Assembly (NCBI GenBank): GCA_949752795.1
Contig: OX457070.1
Location: forward strand, 31,880,788-31,944,787
From: Hyperoodon ampullatus
Taxonomy: Eukaryota > Chordata > Mammalia > Artiodactyla > Ziphiidae
Direction: 5' to 3'
Length of the DNA: 64,000 nucleotides
Part shown: piece by piece, positions 1 through 11,700 of the stretch
Numbering within the stretch: the first letter of the stretch is position 1
Layout: every line of letters begins with the position of its first letter
Notes under the pieces: model-generated
The model's input: only the letters and a program-made list of their open reading frames with translations
Told to the model about the DNA's origin: nothing
Database searches by the model: none
Position numbers and translations under genes: made by a program

Positions 1-1279
1 TCTTTTAATTGTTTGACAAGTTACAAGAAGTTAACTTTTAAACTTCTATAAAGTAACAGGAATCTCTGAAAGTTGTTTTTTTTACTTTTTTTTTTTTTAC
101 ATAGTGTCATTCTCTAGAGTGCCTACGGATTTATTGTATAAGAAGAAACCAAGCAGTTAAATAATATAGATAGCGACTGAACATCAAATGTTCCTAAAAA
201 CTGTCAACATGTGTAAGTTCAATATTTACTTTCATACTAAGGTTAAGTTACCAGTAGAAAAGAGGAAAGAAAAGGAGAAAAAATGAAGAGGGAAATGGTA
301 GGTATGAATGCTCTGCAAGAGAAGGGGAAAGTTAATCATTGAGGTGCATATAGTTTCCCAAAGTAGAGGGCAGACAGAGAGAAATAGAGGGGAGAAGGGT
401 CAAGAATAAAAATAGGATAGACGTGTTAAAACTTGACCCCCATATAATTTAAGATGAACACCCACTGTATCCATCTCAAGTTTCTTCTGTGAGTTTATAC
501 AGTATCATAGAGACAGCAAGGTTCATGAAACATAAAAAACAATGCCTGCTAAAGTACTGGTGTCTCCTAACCAAAGGAAAGGGGAGCTAAGAGCCAACTC
601 CCAGTGAATCAGGGGATCCAGTTACACTATGAGCTCAATTAAGAGAAAATCAACCAGCTCATTATTATGCACAAGGACATTCATTCTTCTGAGCGAGGAG
701 AATGATTCCAACTTGAATAGGAAAGCCACAGACCACTAATCAGGGTATCTCAGGTTTGACCTATTCAAGTATATTCCAAATTATCCAATTAGCTGGATGG
801 CCAATAAGTTCCTTGTAGCAGTTATATTGGCTCTGATGATACCACAATCAGTTGTCTTAATCAAGCCTTTGAAAATAAAAATGATGGGCTGAATATACTC
901 ATAGCTAGGACTGAGAAATCAAAGCCACCAGGTCACTGCTGTTGGGTCACTCAACATTCTGTTCTGGCAACTGCTCTCAGAAGACTGTGTGAATTTTATT
1001 TGGTTTGGGTTACCACCCACTCGCCCATCCTCAAGCTATACACCTATTTCCTAATCTTCCAGCCTCCCTTGAAGGGACACCATTGCTACTTGGGTGACCC
1101 TTATAGCCCTTTTCCTGGTCCTGAATCCACTGGACTTCTTGAGCCATATCTTAGTAGCCTGGATTCGTAACCTACCTGTTTGCTACATGCCAGCCTATAC
1201 CTAAACTGCAGAGGTTGGAAAATGAGGGTCCCTCCTCACCCCAGGTTTTTCTGATGATGACAGATTACCTCATATTTGT
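1..1279. other. Unannotated unique-looking sequence
   Basis: A+T-rich stretch with short T runs near 78-100. No repeat family, RNA gene or exon-like reading frame was recognised. Confidence 0.5.
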
Positions 1280-1390
1280 TGGACGCAATACTTGTTTGAG
1301 GGCAGGGACAGTTCATCGCTGTAGCTCCAGAATACGTCCCTGCCACATAGTATATATTTACAAATGTGTGATGAATAAGTCAGTAAATAA
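1280..1390 (+). mobile_element. L2 LINE 3' end fragment
   Basis: The order of motifs matches the L2 3' end: 'gagggcagggacag', then 'gtagctccagaata', then a degenerate 'ccacatagta...aataaataaa' end. This family is ancient in mammals, so high divergence is expected. It is a non-coding relic. Confidence 0.6.
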
Positions 1391-2789
1391 ATAGGAAAAA
1401 ATTAAATCAGTCATAACACTGCTCCAACAGAGGTAGGGCATAGCATTTAAAATAAGTCTGACCACAGGAACCTGTCAGTCTTACTCATTTTCTGCAGAAC
1501 CTCTTACGATGTCTCAAACAGCATTTATCTTCAAGAATAATAATTTTGAATGAATGAATATCAGTGGTGCTTTTTTTCCCTTTCTGGTGGAAATCATGTA
1601 AATGGTCTGAGCTCCCGATATGGGTTAAGGCCAGGGTCGAGATAAAGGAACAGCCACAAACAATTCAGCCTTCACTGGAACTTGGAGTCAGAGATTGTAA
1701 AATTATAACCCCCCTGGAAATCAAGGTAGTCTTGGGGAAATCTATGGCCTTTCTACTGCATAAGGAATGGGGGATGGAATCAGTCCTGTCAAGAGGTTAA
1801 CAAACAGGGGCACTACAATGGCCAACTGGGTTACCCAATTAAGATAACAGTAATTGCCACAACAAAGTGCAACACTGTAGAAACAAATGGTTGAACAATT
1901 AACTGTGGGGATGTTGAGGAAAGATCCAAAGAGTTTACATTTAGGCTGTTCTTTTTAAACATTATTGGTGAATATGGATGCGAAAGTTCAAGAAATGTTT
2001 CCTGTGCTGCTTTGGGTTCCTCTGAGATAAGCATTCAAGTATGAGTGGTTTCTTTGGAAGGTGGTCCTAGGAAACCTGGTAGGACAGTGGGGAAGTGAGT
2101 CAGAGAAGGGAAGGAAGCTAGTAAAAGTGATGTATTAAGTCAGTTACCCAACAGCAACTGGAGGTCAGCCTCCTGAAAAATTGGTGGACAATATAGTACA
2201 TTCCTCAGAGTTATTCCAACTAAAGTGTCGAGAAGCTGGGACATTTTTCACCAACTCCGTGCCATTGGTTAAAGGCCTGCTTTTAGGGACATTAACTCTT
2301 CCCCTGTCCTGCAGGTAGGTCAAGCATGCTTCCTGGGCAGAAAAGATCCCTGAATAGATGATCATGTCGTCCACTATGGCCTCTGATTACAATTCAATCA
2401 AACTAAAGTCAATTCAGCATCAGCATAACTTGATTCTGTTTTTGCCTTTGTAACTGCTTCCCTTTCCTCCTCCTCTAACTAGGGCTCTATAATAACAAAG
2501 CATAGTTTCAAAGAAGGCATTGTCCCTTTTTGTTCTTGCTCAACTAAGACCTGAAGCAGAGTTGGATGACTTCCACAGAGTGGAGTGGTTGGATTTCACG
2601 CACAAGGCCAACTGGCAAAGTTTCCTTGAAGCAACACCTTCACTGATGCCCCCTCCATCTTCCTTCTTCCCATCACCTGTACAGAAGAACAGACACCAGA
2701 GAGTTCAATTCTCTAGACCCTTGGGTCCTTGGTTTATTCTCTTTGGAGTCTTCTGCCATTTCTGAAACTTCCTCTATATCCTGGACTCT
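1391..2789. other. Unannotated unique-looking sequence
   Basis: No recognisable repeat or gene. The longest open frames here are under 85 codons and look like chance. Confidence 0.45.
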
Positions 2790-2970
2790 AATTTCTCTGC
2801 CCAATTTGCTGGAAGCAATGTCATTACATTGTGAACTACTTAAGTTGCAAAGTCTGATTTCTTAGTATCACTTTGCATTCTTTCTTGCCTCTAGCATTGC
2901 ACCTGGGACATAAAATGTGCATTAAAATATTGTTGGGTGGTTAGATAGATAAATGATGAATGAGTGAAGA
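2790..2970 (+). mobile_element. L2 LINE 3' end fragment
   Basis: Contains 'ctagcattgcacctgggaca' followed by a degenerate 'gtgcattaaaatattgttgg' and a gaatgagtgaa-type end, as in the L2 3' terminus. Old and diverged. Confidence 0.6.
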
Positions 2971-3350
2971 AGTAAGTGAACGATTGATCCTTGTCCTCTA
3001 TAATATTCTGTTGACTAGCATTGGGTGTCAGTTTGCATCACCATCCTGATCCTTGTTCAATTTTTCAAGTAATTCAACTTTTCCCCAAATAAGGTGACTT
3101 CTCTTTCCAAAGACGTTCTAAGGTGTTCAGGAAGCTGGTTCAGGAAGCTGGCGTTGGCAGAACTGTGTCTTGAACCCCAACTTCCACCCTTCTCCTTTCC
3201 ACATCTCACCCTCCCAGCTCTTCATTTGTTCATTTGCTTTCCCTGCCCCTTTGGTACACAGGTCCTTTCAGGGAGGCAGGACACTCATTCACAATAAGCT
3301 TTAGTAAAGTATTATGATAACCACTTTAGGAATATTTTCATTTAAAAAGA
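2971..3350. other. Unannotated sequence with a small tandem duplication
   Basis: At 3122-3150 the unit 'gttcaggaagctg' occurs twice in tandem. Nothing else was recognised. Confidence 0.4.
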
Positions 3351-3360
3351 TGACGCCAGG

Positions 3361-3556
3361 GGGCTTCCCTGATGGCGCAGTGGTTGAGAGTCTGCCTGCC
3401 GATGGAGGGGACACAGGTTCGTGCCCTGGTCCAGGAAGATCCCACATGCCGCGGAGCAGCTGGGCCCGTGAGCCATTGCCGCTGAGCCTGTGCGTCTGGA
3501 GCCTGTGCTCCGCAACGGGAGAGGCCACAACAGTGAGAGGTCCGCGTACCACAAAA

Positions 3557-3580
<24 letters not shown>
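3361..3580 (+). mobile_element. CHR-type tRNA-Glu SINE (cetacean subtype)
   Basis: The head 'gggcttccctgatggcgcag' carries a tRNA-like A-box region, and 'ggttcgtgccc' is the B-box-like element. The body ends 'gagaggtccgcgtacc' and is followed by about 28 A. The flanking target-site duplication is tgacgccagg (3351-3360) versus tgatgccagg (3581-3590). These internal Pol III promoter boxes are a family property. It was mobilised by L1 machinery and encodes nothing. Confidence 0.93.
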
Positions 3581-3587
<7 letters not shown>

Positions 3588-4017
3588 AGGATTTACTTAA
3601 AATATGCTATTGCCAAGTTCTCAAATAAGCAGGACATCTACTTTAGAGCTAGACACCTGACTATGCCCTAATTCTGCTGTATCATCACCTCCCTCTCTCT
3701 TCCACTGGCAAAGATGGGACACAGGGATATTGCTTTCCTGCCCTATCAACTGAGAGTAAATTATATTTTTCAATAACTATTACCTATCTTATTCCCACAT
3801 TTCCTAACAAGAAAACCTAACAAGGACCTAGTTTGGGGATTTCAACTCTCAAGTTAAAATCTTGAGTAAAACATAATGTATTAATGAAATCTGCACATTT
3901 AAATTGAAAAGCAAATTCCAGTGAAAGCTGAGAAATGTTGCAATGGAATATTAAGAAGTAAGATATTGGATCAGGAAAAAGAATAAAAGTTAGATGGAAA
4001 TAAAATAAAAGTTAGAA

Positions 4018-4068
4018 GATATATATACATATATATGTGTGTGTATATATATGTATATATAGAGAGAG
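4018..4068. repeat. (TA/TG)n simple repeat
   Basis: Alternating TA and TG dinucleotides ending in a short GA run. Confidence 0.85.
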
Positions 4069-4305
4069 TTTATCTTCTAAAACCGCTGTAAACAAAACAA
4101 ATATATTCTTTTAGAAGAAAATCTAGAAGGCAGTATATGGAGCAATATTGGAAAAGATTTTACAAGAGCATGGAGCAGGAATTGCATTTAAGGGGCGCGT
4201 GGCCTAGGATGGCCACATAGAGCAATAAAACATCCATTTGGTAGGAAACTTGGGAAATCTATTTTTTCCCTGTCCCAACCCTTCCAGTCTCATCTCTTTG
4301 TCCTT

Positions 4306-4308
<3 letters not shown>

Positions 4309-4363
<55 letters not shown>
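4309..4363. repeat. (CA)n microsatellite
   Basis: About 27 uninterrupted CA dinucleotides. Likely length-polymorphic. Confidence 0.95.
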
Positions 4364-4364
<1 letters not shown>

Positions 4365-4611
4365 CGTGCATTTCCTGCAGGGAAAGAACAATTTTTTTAA
4401 GGGTTGGGCATTTTTTGATCAACTTGTATTTTTAAAAGTTACTGCTACTGTTGGGGAAAAAATGTTTTTTACGTTTACACTAGCTATAGTCTTTAGAAGT
4501 AAAGTCTAGGGAATTTGATTCAAGATAGAACAAGTCAAAATTAAATTTCTCAAATGAACTAAGAATGCTACCAAACATACTACATTTTCTTGAATCTTCC
4601 CCTTTCTATAT

Positions 4612-5090
4612 AAGCCAGTCTTTCTCAAAATTTTTCATCTCAAGACCCCTTACACTCTTAAAATTACAGAGAACCCTGAGGATCTTTGATTTATGTGGGC
4701 TATAACTATCAATATTTACCATATTAGAAATAAAAGCTGAGAAAATTTAAAAGTTTATGTTATTTTACTTAAAATAGCAATGAACAGTATATCACATAAC
4801 ATATTTTATGAAAAATAATTACATTTCCCAAATGAAATAATTAATGGCATTGTTTCACACTTTTACAAATCTCTTCAATATTTGGCTTAATAGAAGACCA
4901 CTGAATTCTCATATCGGCTTCAATAGTCAGTCTGATGAATATGTTGTCTTTGTTGAAATATATGAAGAAAATCCAGCCTTGCACAGATACGTAGCTGGAA
5001 GAGAAAGGATGATGCAGAGCATCTGAAAGAGTCTTAAGGAACCCAGGACTGGGGTCTTGATTTCAAACTTTGTGAGTCCCACTCTAGGTC
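4612..5090. mobile_element. Ancient hAT-like non-autonomous DNA transposon (family unresolved)
   Basis: It starts 'cagtctttctcaaaattttt' and ends near 'tttcaaactttgtgagtccc'. These read as diverged inverted ends of a CAG-type hAT element. The interior ('tatcaatatttaccatatta', 'aatcttcttcaat'-like tracts) is one I recall as a common eutherian interspersed repeat, but I cannot name it with certainty. Confidence 0.45.
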
Positions 5091-5814
5091 AAAGATTAAT
5101 TATATCACTCAGAGTCTATATGTGCTGAGATGAATACTCTTAGTTAATAAATAAATCACATTTTTTATCTCCAATTTGCATGGAATAAACCTTTGATAGC
5201 ATGGAAAGATTTGAGTGCTTGATATATGCAGTGAGGTACTAAGAACACTAGCAGATAGATGTAACATATACAATTTAACAAAGACACAATTGCATGAGGT
5301 CAGACCAGAGAGAATTTTCAAAAATCAGCTACAACTAGAAAAAGCTCTTGGGTTTACCAGCTTACCAGCTTGTTTGCATATATTTTACAAAGTTACTTGC
5401 ATCATTACCAATAGAAGTGCAAGCATACCATGTCCAATGTTGAATGTTTCATTTTAGTTAACGCCAATATGGAGGCTACAAAACCTGAAGGTCACCCAAG
5501 TATAATCTCTGGAACGTAAACCACCAAAACTTGAAGACTGAGTTGTGTCACTAAAGGAAGTCCAAAAGCACACAATAACACTATTCTGTAGAATTATAAG
5601 CTCAAAGAAACACTTTAAAATTGTTCCAAGTCAGACCATTGGGTCACCTTTCAGACTGAATTGGCCAATAAGTTTGGCAAATATTTTTACTGCTCTGATA
5701 AGTAGTTTTAATGACATGACCAAATAGTTGTTTTGGCATTCACTATAATATTACCAAAGTATTCAACATGAAATTCTGATTATGTAACTACTTTGCTTGC
5801 TCAGATTTCTTCTA
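5091..5814. other. Unannotated unique-looking sequence
   Basis: No gene or repeat recognised. Confidence 0.4.
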
Positions 5815-5990
5815 AAGACTTCACTTGTGCTGTGGTCCAAAAATCACATAGAGGGATTTTTTTTTTTTTAACGCAGAATCCCAGTGCCCACCTCAGGCTA
5901 CTGAACTAGAATCTGGGGGGAAGTCGTTCTGGAAATACATATTTTAATTTTCTCCCCAAGTGAGTCTTCTGGTATTCAGCTTACAGATGA
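5815..5990 (+). mobile_element. MER5A-like hAT relic
   Basis: The order 'gtggtccaaaaatcacatag', 'ctactgaactagaatctggg', then 'attttaattttctccccaag' follows the MER5A non-autonomous hAT element. Diverged and non-coding. Confidence 0.55.
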
Positions 5991-5994
5991 AACT

Positions 5995-6470
5995 CTAGTC
6001 TTTGTAGGATTAAGTACAACATTCTTCATGATCAGTCTCTAAACTTCCTAGCTTAATTTAATATCACTCAACTCATATACTATCCACACCAACTACTTAT
6101 AATTCCCCAAATGTGCCCCATTTTCTTTTATCTCTTTGCCTTTGGCCCAGCTGCTTCCTTAGCAATGTCTTCACCTGCAGTCTTGTGTATATTTGACCAA
6201 CTCGTATTCCTCTTTCAAAAATCAGGTCAGTATCACTGTGAAGTCTTCCCTGACTTACCCAAGTTCCTCTTTTTGTGCATTGCACCTCAACTCAGCCTTA
6301 TATGATTTATCCCATTGTAGAATAAGTGTCCATTTTCTTAACTACATCTCTGTTGAAATGTTAGCTCTTCAGCAGCATAAGCTATAATTTTTTCACCCAC
6401 AGATTCCAAACACTTGGCCCAGTGGCTAGAACTCTGTTCATGCTAAATAAAAATGTTTGAAAATGAACAT
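5995..6470 (+). mobile_element. L2 LINE 3' region
   Basis: The signature of the L2 3' end is present in order: 'catgatcagtctctaaactt', the 'gcctttggcccagctgcttc' tract, 'tcagtatcactgtgaagtct' followed by 'tccctgac', and a terminal 'ggcccagtggctagaac...ctaaataaaaatgtttgaa'. At about 475 bp it is the longest plus-strand L2 relic in the window. Open frames here on either strand are not genes. Confidence 0.75.
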
Positions 6471-7466
6471 AGTACTTCCTAGAAAATATAATGATAAGGT
6501 GAAAATTCTGAGAGCATGCTTTCAATTTTTTTTTTTTAATTTTCTTTAGTTGTAGAGGCAGAAAGTTAAAAACACAAGGAGAGAGAAAAAGAGAGAGAGA
6601 GAGGTCACTGTATACAAAATCAGCTAATATAAACCAGCTTTATACAACTAACATTGGAAAAATGGGGGAGTGCCACACAACTTTGAGGCAGAAAGCCTCA
6701 TTAGTATGCAATGGAATAAACAATGAATTCCAAATTTAACTCAAAACAGTAACAAATCAAAGCAATAAGGTGAAAAGTGATGGTATCAGCAACAGCAGTG
6801 GCTATTAGCATGTGTACCTGCTGTGAGACAAAGCAACACAGGGAGATGCTTGGCAAAAAATTCCGAAGTTAGACCAAAAGCAAAGACGTAATTTTGAAAT
6901 GGGTGAGAAATGAAGCATAGGTTCTGGATATTTTAACATTTTTGCAAGGTCAGGATGGAAAACTGAACTACCCAGGAAGACAAATGAACTCCAGGTAGTA
7001 TTTTTAAAGGCAAGTTGGTCAGTACTTTCTGAGGATTTCTAATGGAATGGGCTAACTGTTTGACTGCTCCCCTTGGTTTTGTTGATATCTGGTGATTCAG
7101 GAGAGTTAAGATAATAGAATTACCCCTGGAGATTCTTTTGACAAAAGAGTTAATAAAATGTAGATTTTGGTTCTAATAAATATTGGGACATTAAATTATT
7201 GGCTATTTGTTACCAATAAGGTTTGGCTTTAAATAACATGGTGAAATATTTGTAAAATATTCAATTTTTCAGTACCCCACACACACTAAAATCAGTTCAA
7301 ACTCATATTCCAGCAAAAAAAAAAAAAAAAAAAAAAAAGAACAAGCTTAATAATGGCAAAGCCTCTTAAATAACACAGGTAAACATATTTGCAGCTCACA
7401 TTGGGTTGGTGGAAGCTCTTTCTGAATTCTGGCAAAAAAAAAAAATGTTTAGCATATAGCCAGGAA
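6471..7466. other. Unannotated sequence with (GA)n and poly(A) tracts
   Basis: A GA-rich run lies at about 6580-6603 and an A run at about 7314-7338. The A run has no recognisable retroposon upstream. The rest was not assigned. Confidence 0.45.
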
Positions 7467-7575
7467 TAACAATAGCTAACATTTATTAAGGATTTATTGT
7501 GTGCCAAGTTTAGTAGTATTCTTATGATCCCCAGATGAATAACTGAATGAAACTGAAAGTATTGCAAAGGCAGCA
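7467..7575 (-). mobile_element. MIR SINE fragment
   Basis: 'aacaatagctaacatttatt' followed by a degenerate 'gtgtgccaagtttagtagta' and 'atccccagatgaataactga' is MIR read on its complementary strand. It has internal loss relative to the consensus. Confidence 0.65.
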
Positions 7576-7721
7576 GCATGTCCCAAATCCAAGAGTTATG
7601 AGAAAATAAAGCATGTTCGTTTGAGAAATGAGTCTGATCTACTTTGATATAACTTGGAAACATGATTTCCCCATAAATGCCATTTCTTTGGCTGTTACTT
7701 CCATATAAGAGTCAGGCTGGG

Positions 7722-8409
7722 TGCTAAGGAAAACAGTATGGAGATTCCTCAAAAAACTAAAAATAGAGTTTGCCATATGATCCAGCAGTCCCACTCCTGG
7801 GCATATATCTGGAAAAAACTATAATTTAAAAAGACACTTGCATCCCTATGTTCACAGCAACACTATTTATAATACCCAAGACATGGAAACAACCTAAATG
7901 TCCATTGACAGATGAATGGATAAAGAAGGTGTTGTACATACATACAATGGAATATTACTCAGCCATAAACAAAGAATGAAATAATGCCATTTGCAGAAAC
8001 ATTGATGGACCTAGAGATTATCATACTAAGTGAACTCAGACTGAGAAAGACAAATACCATATGATATCACTTATATGTGGAATCTAATAAGATGAACTTA
8101 TCTATGAAACAGAAACAGATTCACAGACATAGAGAACAGACTAGTGGTTGCCAAGGAGCGGGGATGGGTGGGAGTGGGAAGGATTGGAAGCTTGAGATTA
8201 GCAGATTCAAATTATTATAAAAAGGATAAACAACAAGGTCCTACTGTATAGCACAGGGAACTGTATTCAGTACCCTGTGATAAACCATAATGGAAAAGAA
8301 TATGAAAAAGAATGTATATATTATATATAACTGAATCACTTTGCTGTACAGCAGAAATTAACACAACCTTGCAAATCAACTATACTTCAATAAGATAAAT
8401 TTTTAAAAG
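7722..8409 (+). mobile_element. L1 3' end, 5'-truncated, with target-site duplication
   Basis: It begins in the last part of ORF2 ('atggagattcctcaaaaaac') and continues through the cetartiodactyl L1 3'UTR ('gtatagcacagggaactgta', 'gaatcactttgctgtacagc') to an A-rich tail. The target-site duplication 'agagtcaggctggg' is at 7708-7721 and 8410-8423. No functional ORF remains. Confidence 0.92.
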
Positions 8410-8423
8410 AGAGTCAGGCTGGG

Positions 8424-9654
8424 GCTTATGTCTAATTTCTACAGCATCGCTTCCTTTCACCAGCTGTTCACTAGTCCCTAGTGATGCCTTTTGTCCATCC
8501 TGAACAGATAGGTTCAAAACCTACTGAGATAGATTACTTTCTTTCAGTTCTTCACTTCTGCCGTCTGGCTGCTAATCTGATCTTCGCCTCACCACCTTGC
8601 CCCTCGCTGCCGCTGCTTTGATCCTGGAGCCCTTTCACCCTGGCCACTTTGCAACAACAACAATAACAACAATAACACAACAGATTGGCTAGAAAGCGTG
8701 TTTCAGTTCCAGGCAGTTTTCAAAGAACAAAACATAAACAAATAGGTAATGAACTGAGTCTCTTCGTGGTGATTAAACTTAGCCATCAGAGATTTCCTAC
8801 ATGCGAACCACAGTGCTAGAAAATAAAGTACAGGAGTGGAACATAAATATCAAAAAAATACTTAATGAATACTGTGAAGAAACTGAGACATCAGCTGAAT
8901 CAGGAGAAAGCATTGCTGATTGCAAATCATTAGACTGCTACTCAGCTGAGCAAATTATTACATAAGCCATAACTCACAGTGGGGAGTACCTGCAGTGCCC
9001 AACTCCTGCACTTACACCCCGAAGGGGCTGAGGTTTCAGAGGTGATGTATTACCTGACGAAGGTCCACCTATGGTTAAGCAATGCACATACACGTGTGTG
9101 TGTGCATGTATATGTATATTTCTGTATATACTTATAAATATTATACTTATCCCTTAGTAAAAGAACATTTACACGGCTCATTGAAAGCAAAGTTGAATAT
9201 TGTTACTTAAACAGCACTATTCACATTGCTAATAGCAGATTTCTGCTTTCATTGATGATATTTAATTTTAGAAGTAAGAGCTCAGAGCCTTAAGTCTACA
9301 CTTAGGGAATCTAACACTCACCCAATAAGAAAATTGCTAACCTAAATCAATCGATGAGAGGAGAAGAATCTCCCTTTTATTTAAAATTTGAAAGTTCTGT
9401 TTCTATTTGAGATTCACCCCATGTTATGACTCCTATCAGGGGTTCAACTCTTTGCAGGGAATGGGTGTGTTCTCTGCTACAACCAAATAGTGAGTAGATG
9501 TGAAAGGGACCCAGTGACTCAGGAGTGCACATCTCTTGTCTGGATCTGCAGCTCACAAGTACGTATGATGTGGGGCGTAGAGCTTGTGTTGCCCTTGGAC
9601 CTCATTCCCCAGGCATATATGACGGTGATGTTAGGACCAAAGGGAGATGTGTGT
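8424..9654. other. Unannotated sequence with (AAC)n and TG tracts
   Basis: An (AAC/AAT)n low-complexity run lies at about 8650-8682 and a TG/TA-rich stretch at about 9085-9125. Otherwise unassigned. Confidence 0.45.
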
Positions 9655-9669
9655 AAGATGAGAGAGGAG

Positions 9670-9887
9670 GGCTTCCCTGGTGGTGCAGTGGTTGGGAGTC
9701 CACCTGCCGATGCAGGGGATGCGGGTTCGTGCCCCGGTCTGGGGGGATTCCACGTGCCGCGGAGCGGCTGGGCCCATGAGCCGTGGCCGCTAAGCCTGCG
9801 CGTCCAGAGCCTGTGCTCCGCGATGGGAGAGGCCACAGCAGTGAGAGGCTCACGTACCGCAAAAAAACTAAAAATTAAAAAAAAAAA
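9670..9887 (+). mobile_element. CHR-type tRNA-Glu SINE
   Basis: Full-length cetacean CHR copy ('ggcttccctggtggtgcagt' to 'gaggctcacgtaccgc') with an impure A tail. The target-site duplication 'aagatgagagaggag' is exact at 9655-9669 and 9888-9902, which suggests a fairly young insertion. The open frames across it are SINE-derived and not a gene. Confidence 0.94.
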
Positions 9888-9902
9888 AAGATGAGAGAGG
9901 AG

Positions 9903-10279
9903 TTACCAGTGGACTGAATACATCAAGGCACACAGGATGGCATTTAATTAAAACAAAACAAAAAAATCTCAAAAAGCAATTCTACATTCCTCTTTGGAAA
10001 GAGGGTTCCACAAAGCCAACTGCCATGTATGTTAGATCCTACCAGGGAGAGGGAAGACAGGCTCCCCATACCTTTTGGAACTGAACATAGGAGAGGTTTA
10101 AACATGGACTTGGAAGAAGATGACAAGACATATTTGGATGTCTAACAGAGCCCATCTTTTTGCACATTTTTTGCCAGATGAAGGACATCAGAGCAGATGC
10201 TTCAGTGTCAGTCACTTACAGGACATGTGCTTGGGAGAAAATCATGGCTGGCAGATGCTGGCTGGAGCTATTAATTGAC
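9903..10279. other. Unannotated sequence
   Basis: No gene or repeat recognised. Confidence 0.35.
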
Positions 10280-10640
10280 AACAGCCTACACTGATCGAGT
10301 GTTCACTACATGCTAAGCACTGTGATTGATGATTTATAAGGAACATCTCATTTAACCTATTTACTTTTTAATTGAAGTATAGTTGATTTACAATGTTGTG
10401 TTAATTTCTGCTGTACAGCAAAGTGATTCAGTTATACATATATATACATTCCTTTTTATATTCTTTTCCATTACAGTTTATCACAGGATATTGAATATAG
10501 TTCCCTGTGCTACAGCGTAGGACTTGTTGTTTTTCCATTCTTCATTTAATCTATATAACAACACTATGAAGTAGTTTCCATTATTATTTTTATTTTTAGG
10601 ACGGAAAGTTAATCCAGCAAATTGCTAGAGCTGGGGTTCT
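10280..10640 (-). mobile_element. MIR SINE split by an L1 insertion
   Basis: The left part (10280-10347; 'gagtgttcactacatgctaa', 'aaggaacatctcatttaa') and right part (10555-10640; 'aacaacactatgaagtagtt', 'ggacggaaagttaatccagc') join into one minus-strand MIR once the L1 at 10361-10541 is removed. Confidence 0.75.
10361..10541 (-). mobile_element. Short L1 3'UTR insertion
   Basis: The sequence is the reverse complement of the cetartiodactyl L1 3' end: 'gaagtatagttgatttacaa', 'tgctgtacagcaaagtgatt', 'cacaggatattgaatatagt'. It is flanked by a 13-bp duplication with one mismatch, 'tcatttaacctat' at 10348-10360 and 'tcatttaatctat' at 10542-10554. Confidence 0.85.
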
Positions 10641-11438
10641 CACATAAGCAGTTTGATAGTACAGCTGACCCCCATAAGCAAAAAACTGCCCTGCCTCCTG
10701 GATTAGTGTGTGGCTATGATCTTTTGGGGGGTAGAATGATACTACCCCCTGTTAGTCTATGGCATGATCTTTCAGGCTTCCCCTACTATCTACTTTATGC
10801 TTATAGTCACAGTATTATTATCTCCTACATATGCCCTGGTGTCTCACATGCATTGTTATTATTTTTACTGATTTCACAGCTCTAGCTGCACAAGGGGGGA
10901 ATATGTGGGCACTCAGTTGCCTCTGGCCAAGGGACTTAGTATATGGGGGCATAGTGACAAAATGCTTTGGAAAGATCATTCAGAAGAGCAAAAGCTATGG
11001 AATTGTGTAAAAAGATTTGCTGCCTAGGAAACAAGAGACAAGGGGATGGACAAAAGCCAGGGATTTGTTCTCAGATAAGTAGAGCAGATAGGCAGCCTGT
11101 TGAAAGGGGGGAGCAGTAAGTTCCCATTATAGTTTCAAAAAGTGTTAGATCTGTCTGATAAGCCTTGTGCCACATATTACTTTAACCATCATCACATCAT
11201 CTATTATTGAAATCCAGTAAGTATTAGTCTCTCCTCTTCCCTTGAGATAGAGTAATACAGTCTTTTAAGCCAATTTGAATCAAATATATATATATATATA
11301 TATGTATGTATATATACACACACTACATCTCCACCGAAGGAAAGACAGTAATACAACATATTCAATGTCACTCCGTATATCAACATAATTTACATTCAGA
11401 CAGGAAAAGAAAACACTTGTGAAAGCAACATTCTTTAA
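10641..11438. other. Unannotated sequence with a TA tract
   Basis: A (TA)n run with TATG units lies at about 11283-11322. The rest has no recognisable repeat or gene. Confidence 0.45.
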
Positions 11439-11439
11439 G

Positions 11440-11700
11440 GGGTTCTGGGGACTTTACAGAGTTGGACCTGCTTGTCCCCAGCTCCTCTACACTGTGTCCC
11501 AGAGTTTCACAATGGATCGAATTCCACTAGCTCACAGAGGAAGCTGGCTGATAACCCAGCTTGGATTGGCTCCCTTCATTTTCTCAATTCCCCACTCCTT
11601 GACTGGGTTTCCTGTGATCATTTCCAAAATAAACTACTTACATTCAAATTCTTGTTCTGGGGTCTGCTTCTGGGATACCAATCTGAAAGAACATCAGAAA
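11440..11700 (+). mobile_element. Possible ancient ERV LTR fragment
   Basis: The 3' part ('ccaaaataaactacttacat', then 'ggggtctgcttctgggatac') resembles the poly(A)-signal end of old ERVL-class LTRs, including AATAAA. The left edge is not defined. The ~100-codon open frame across it shows no recognisable protein similarity. Confidence 0.4.

Larger units (their letters stand above)
3591..4611. other. Unannotated sequence between repeats
   Basis: Apart from the two simple repeats listed separately, no repeat family or gene was recognised. Confidence 0.4.

Noticed and set aside
4238..4435. Poly-(TH) or (VC) peptides across CA repeats here and at 12.9-13.2 kb
   Set aside because: Translations of microsatellites, not genes.
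9490..9894. 134-codon open frame
   Set aside because: Its second half is CHR SINE sequence ending in the A tail; the first half has no recognisable domain.
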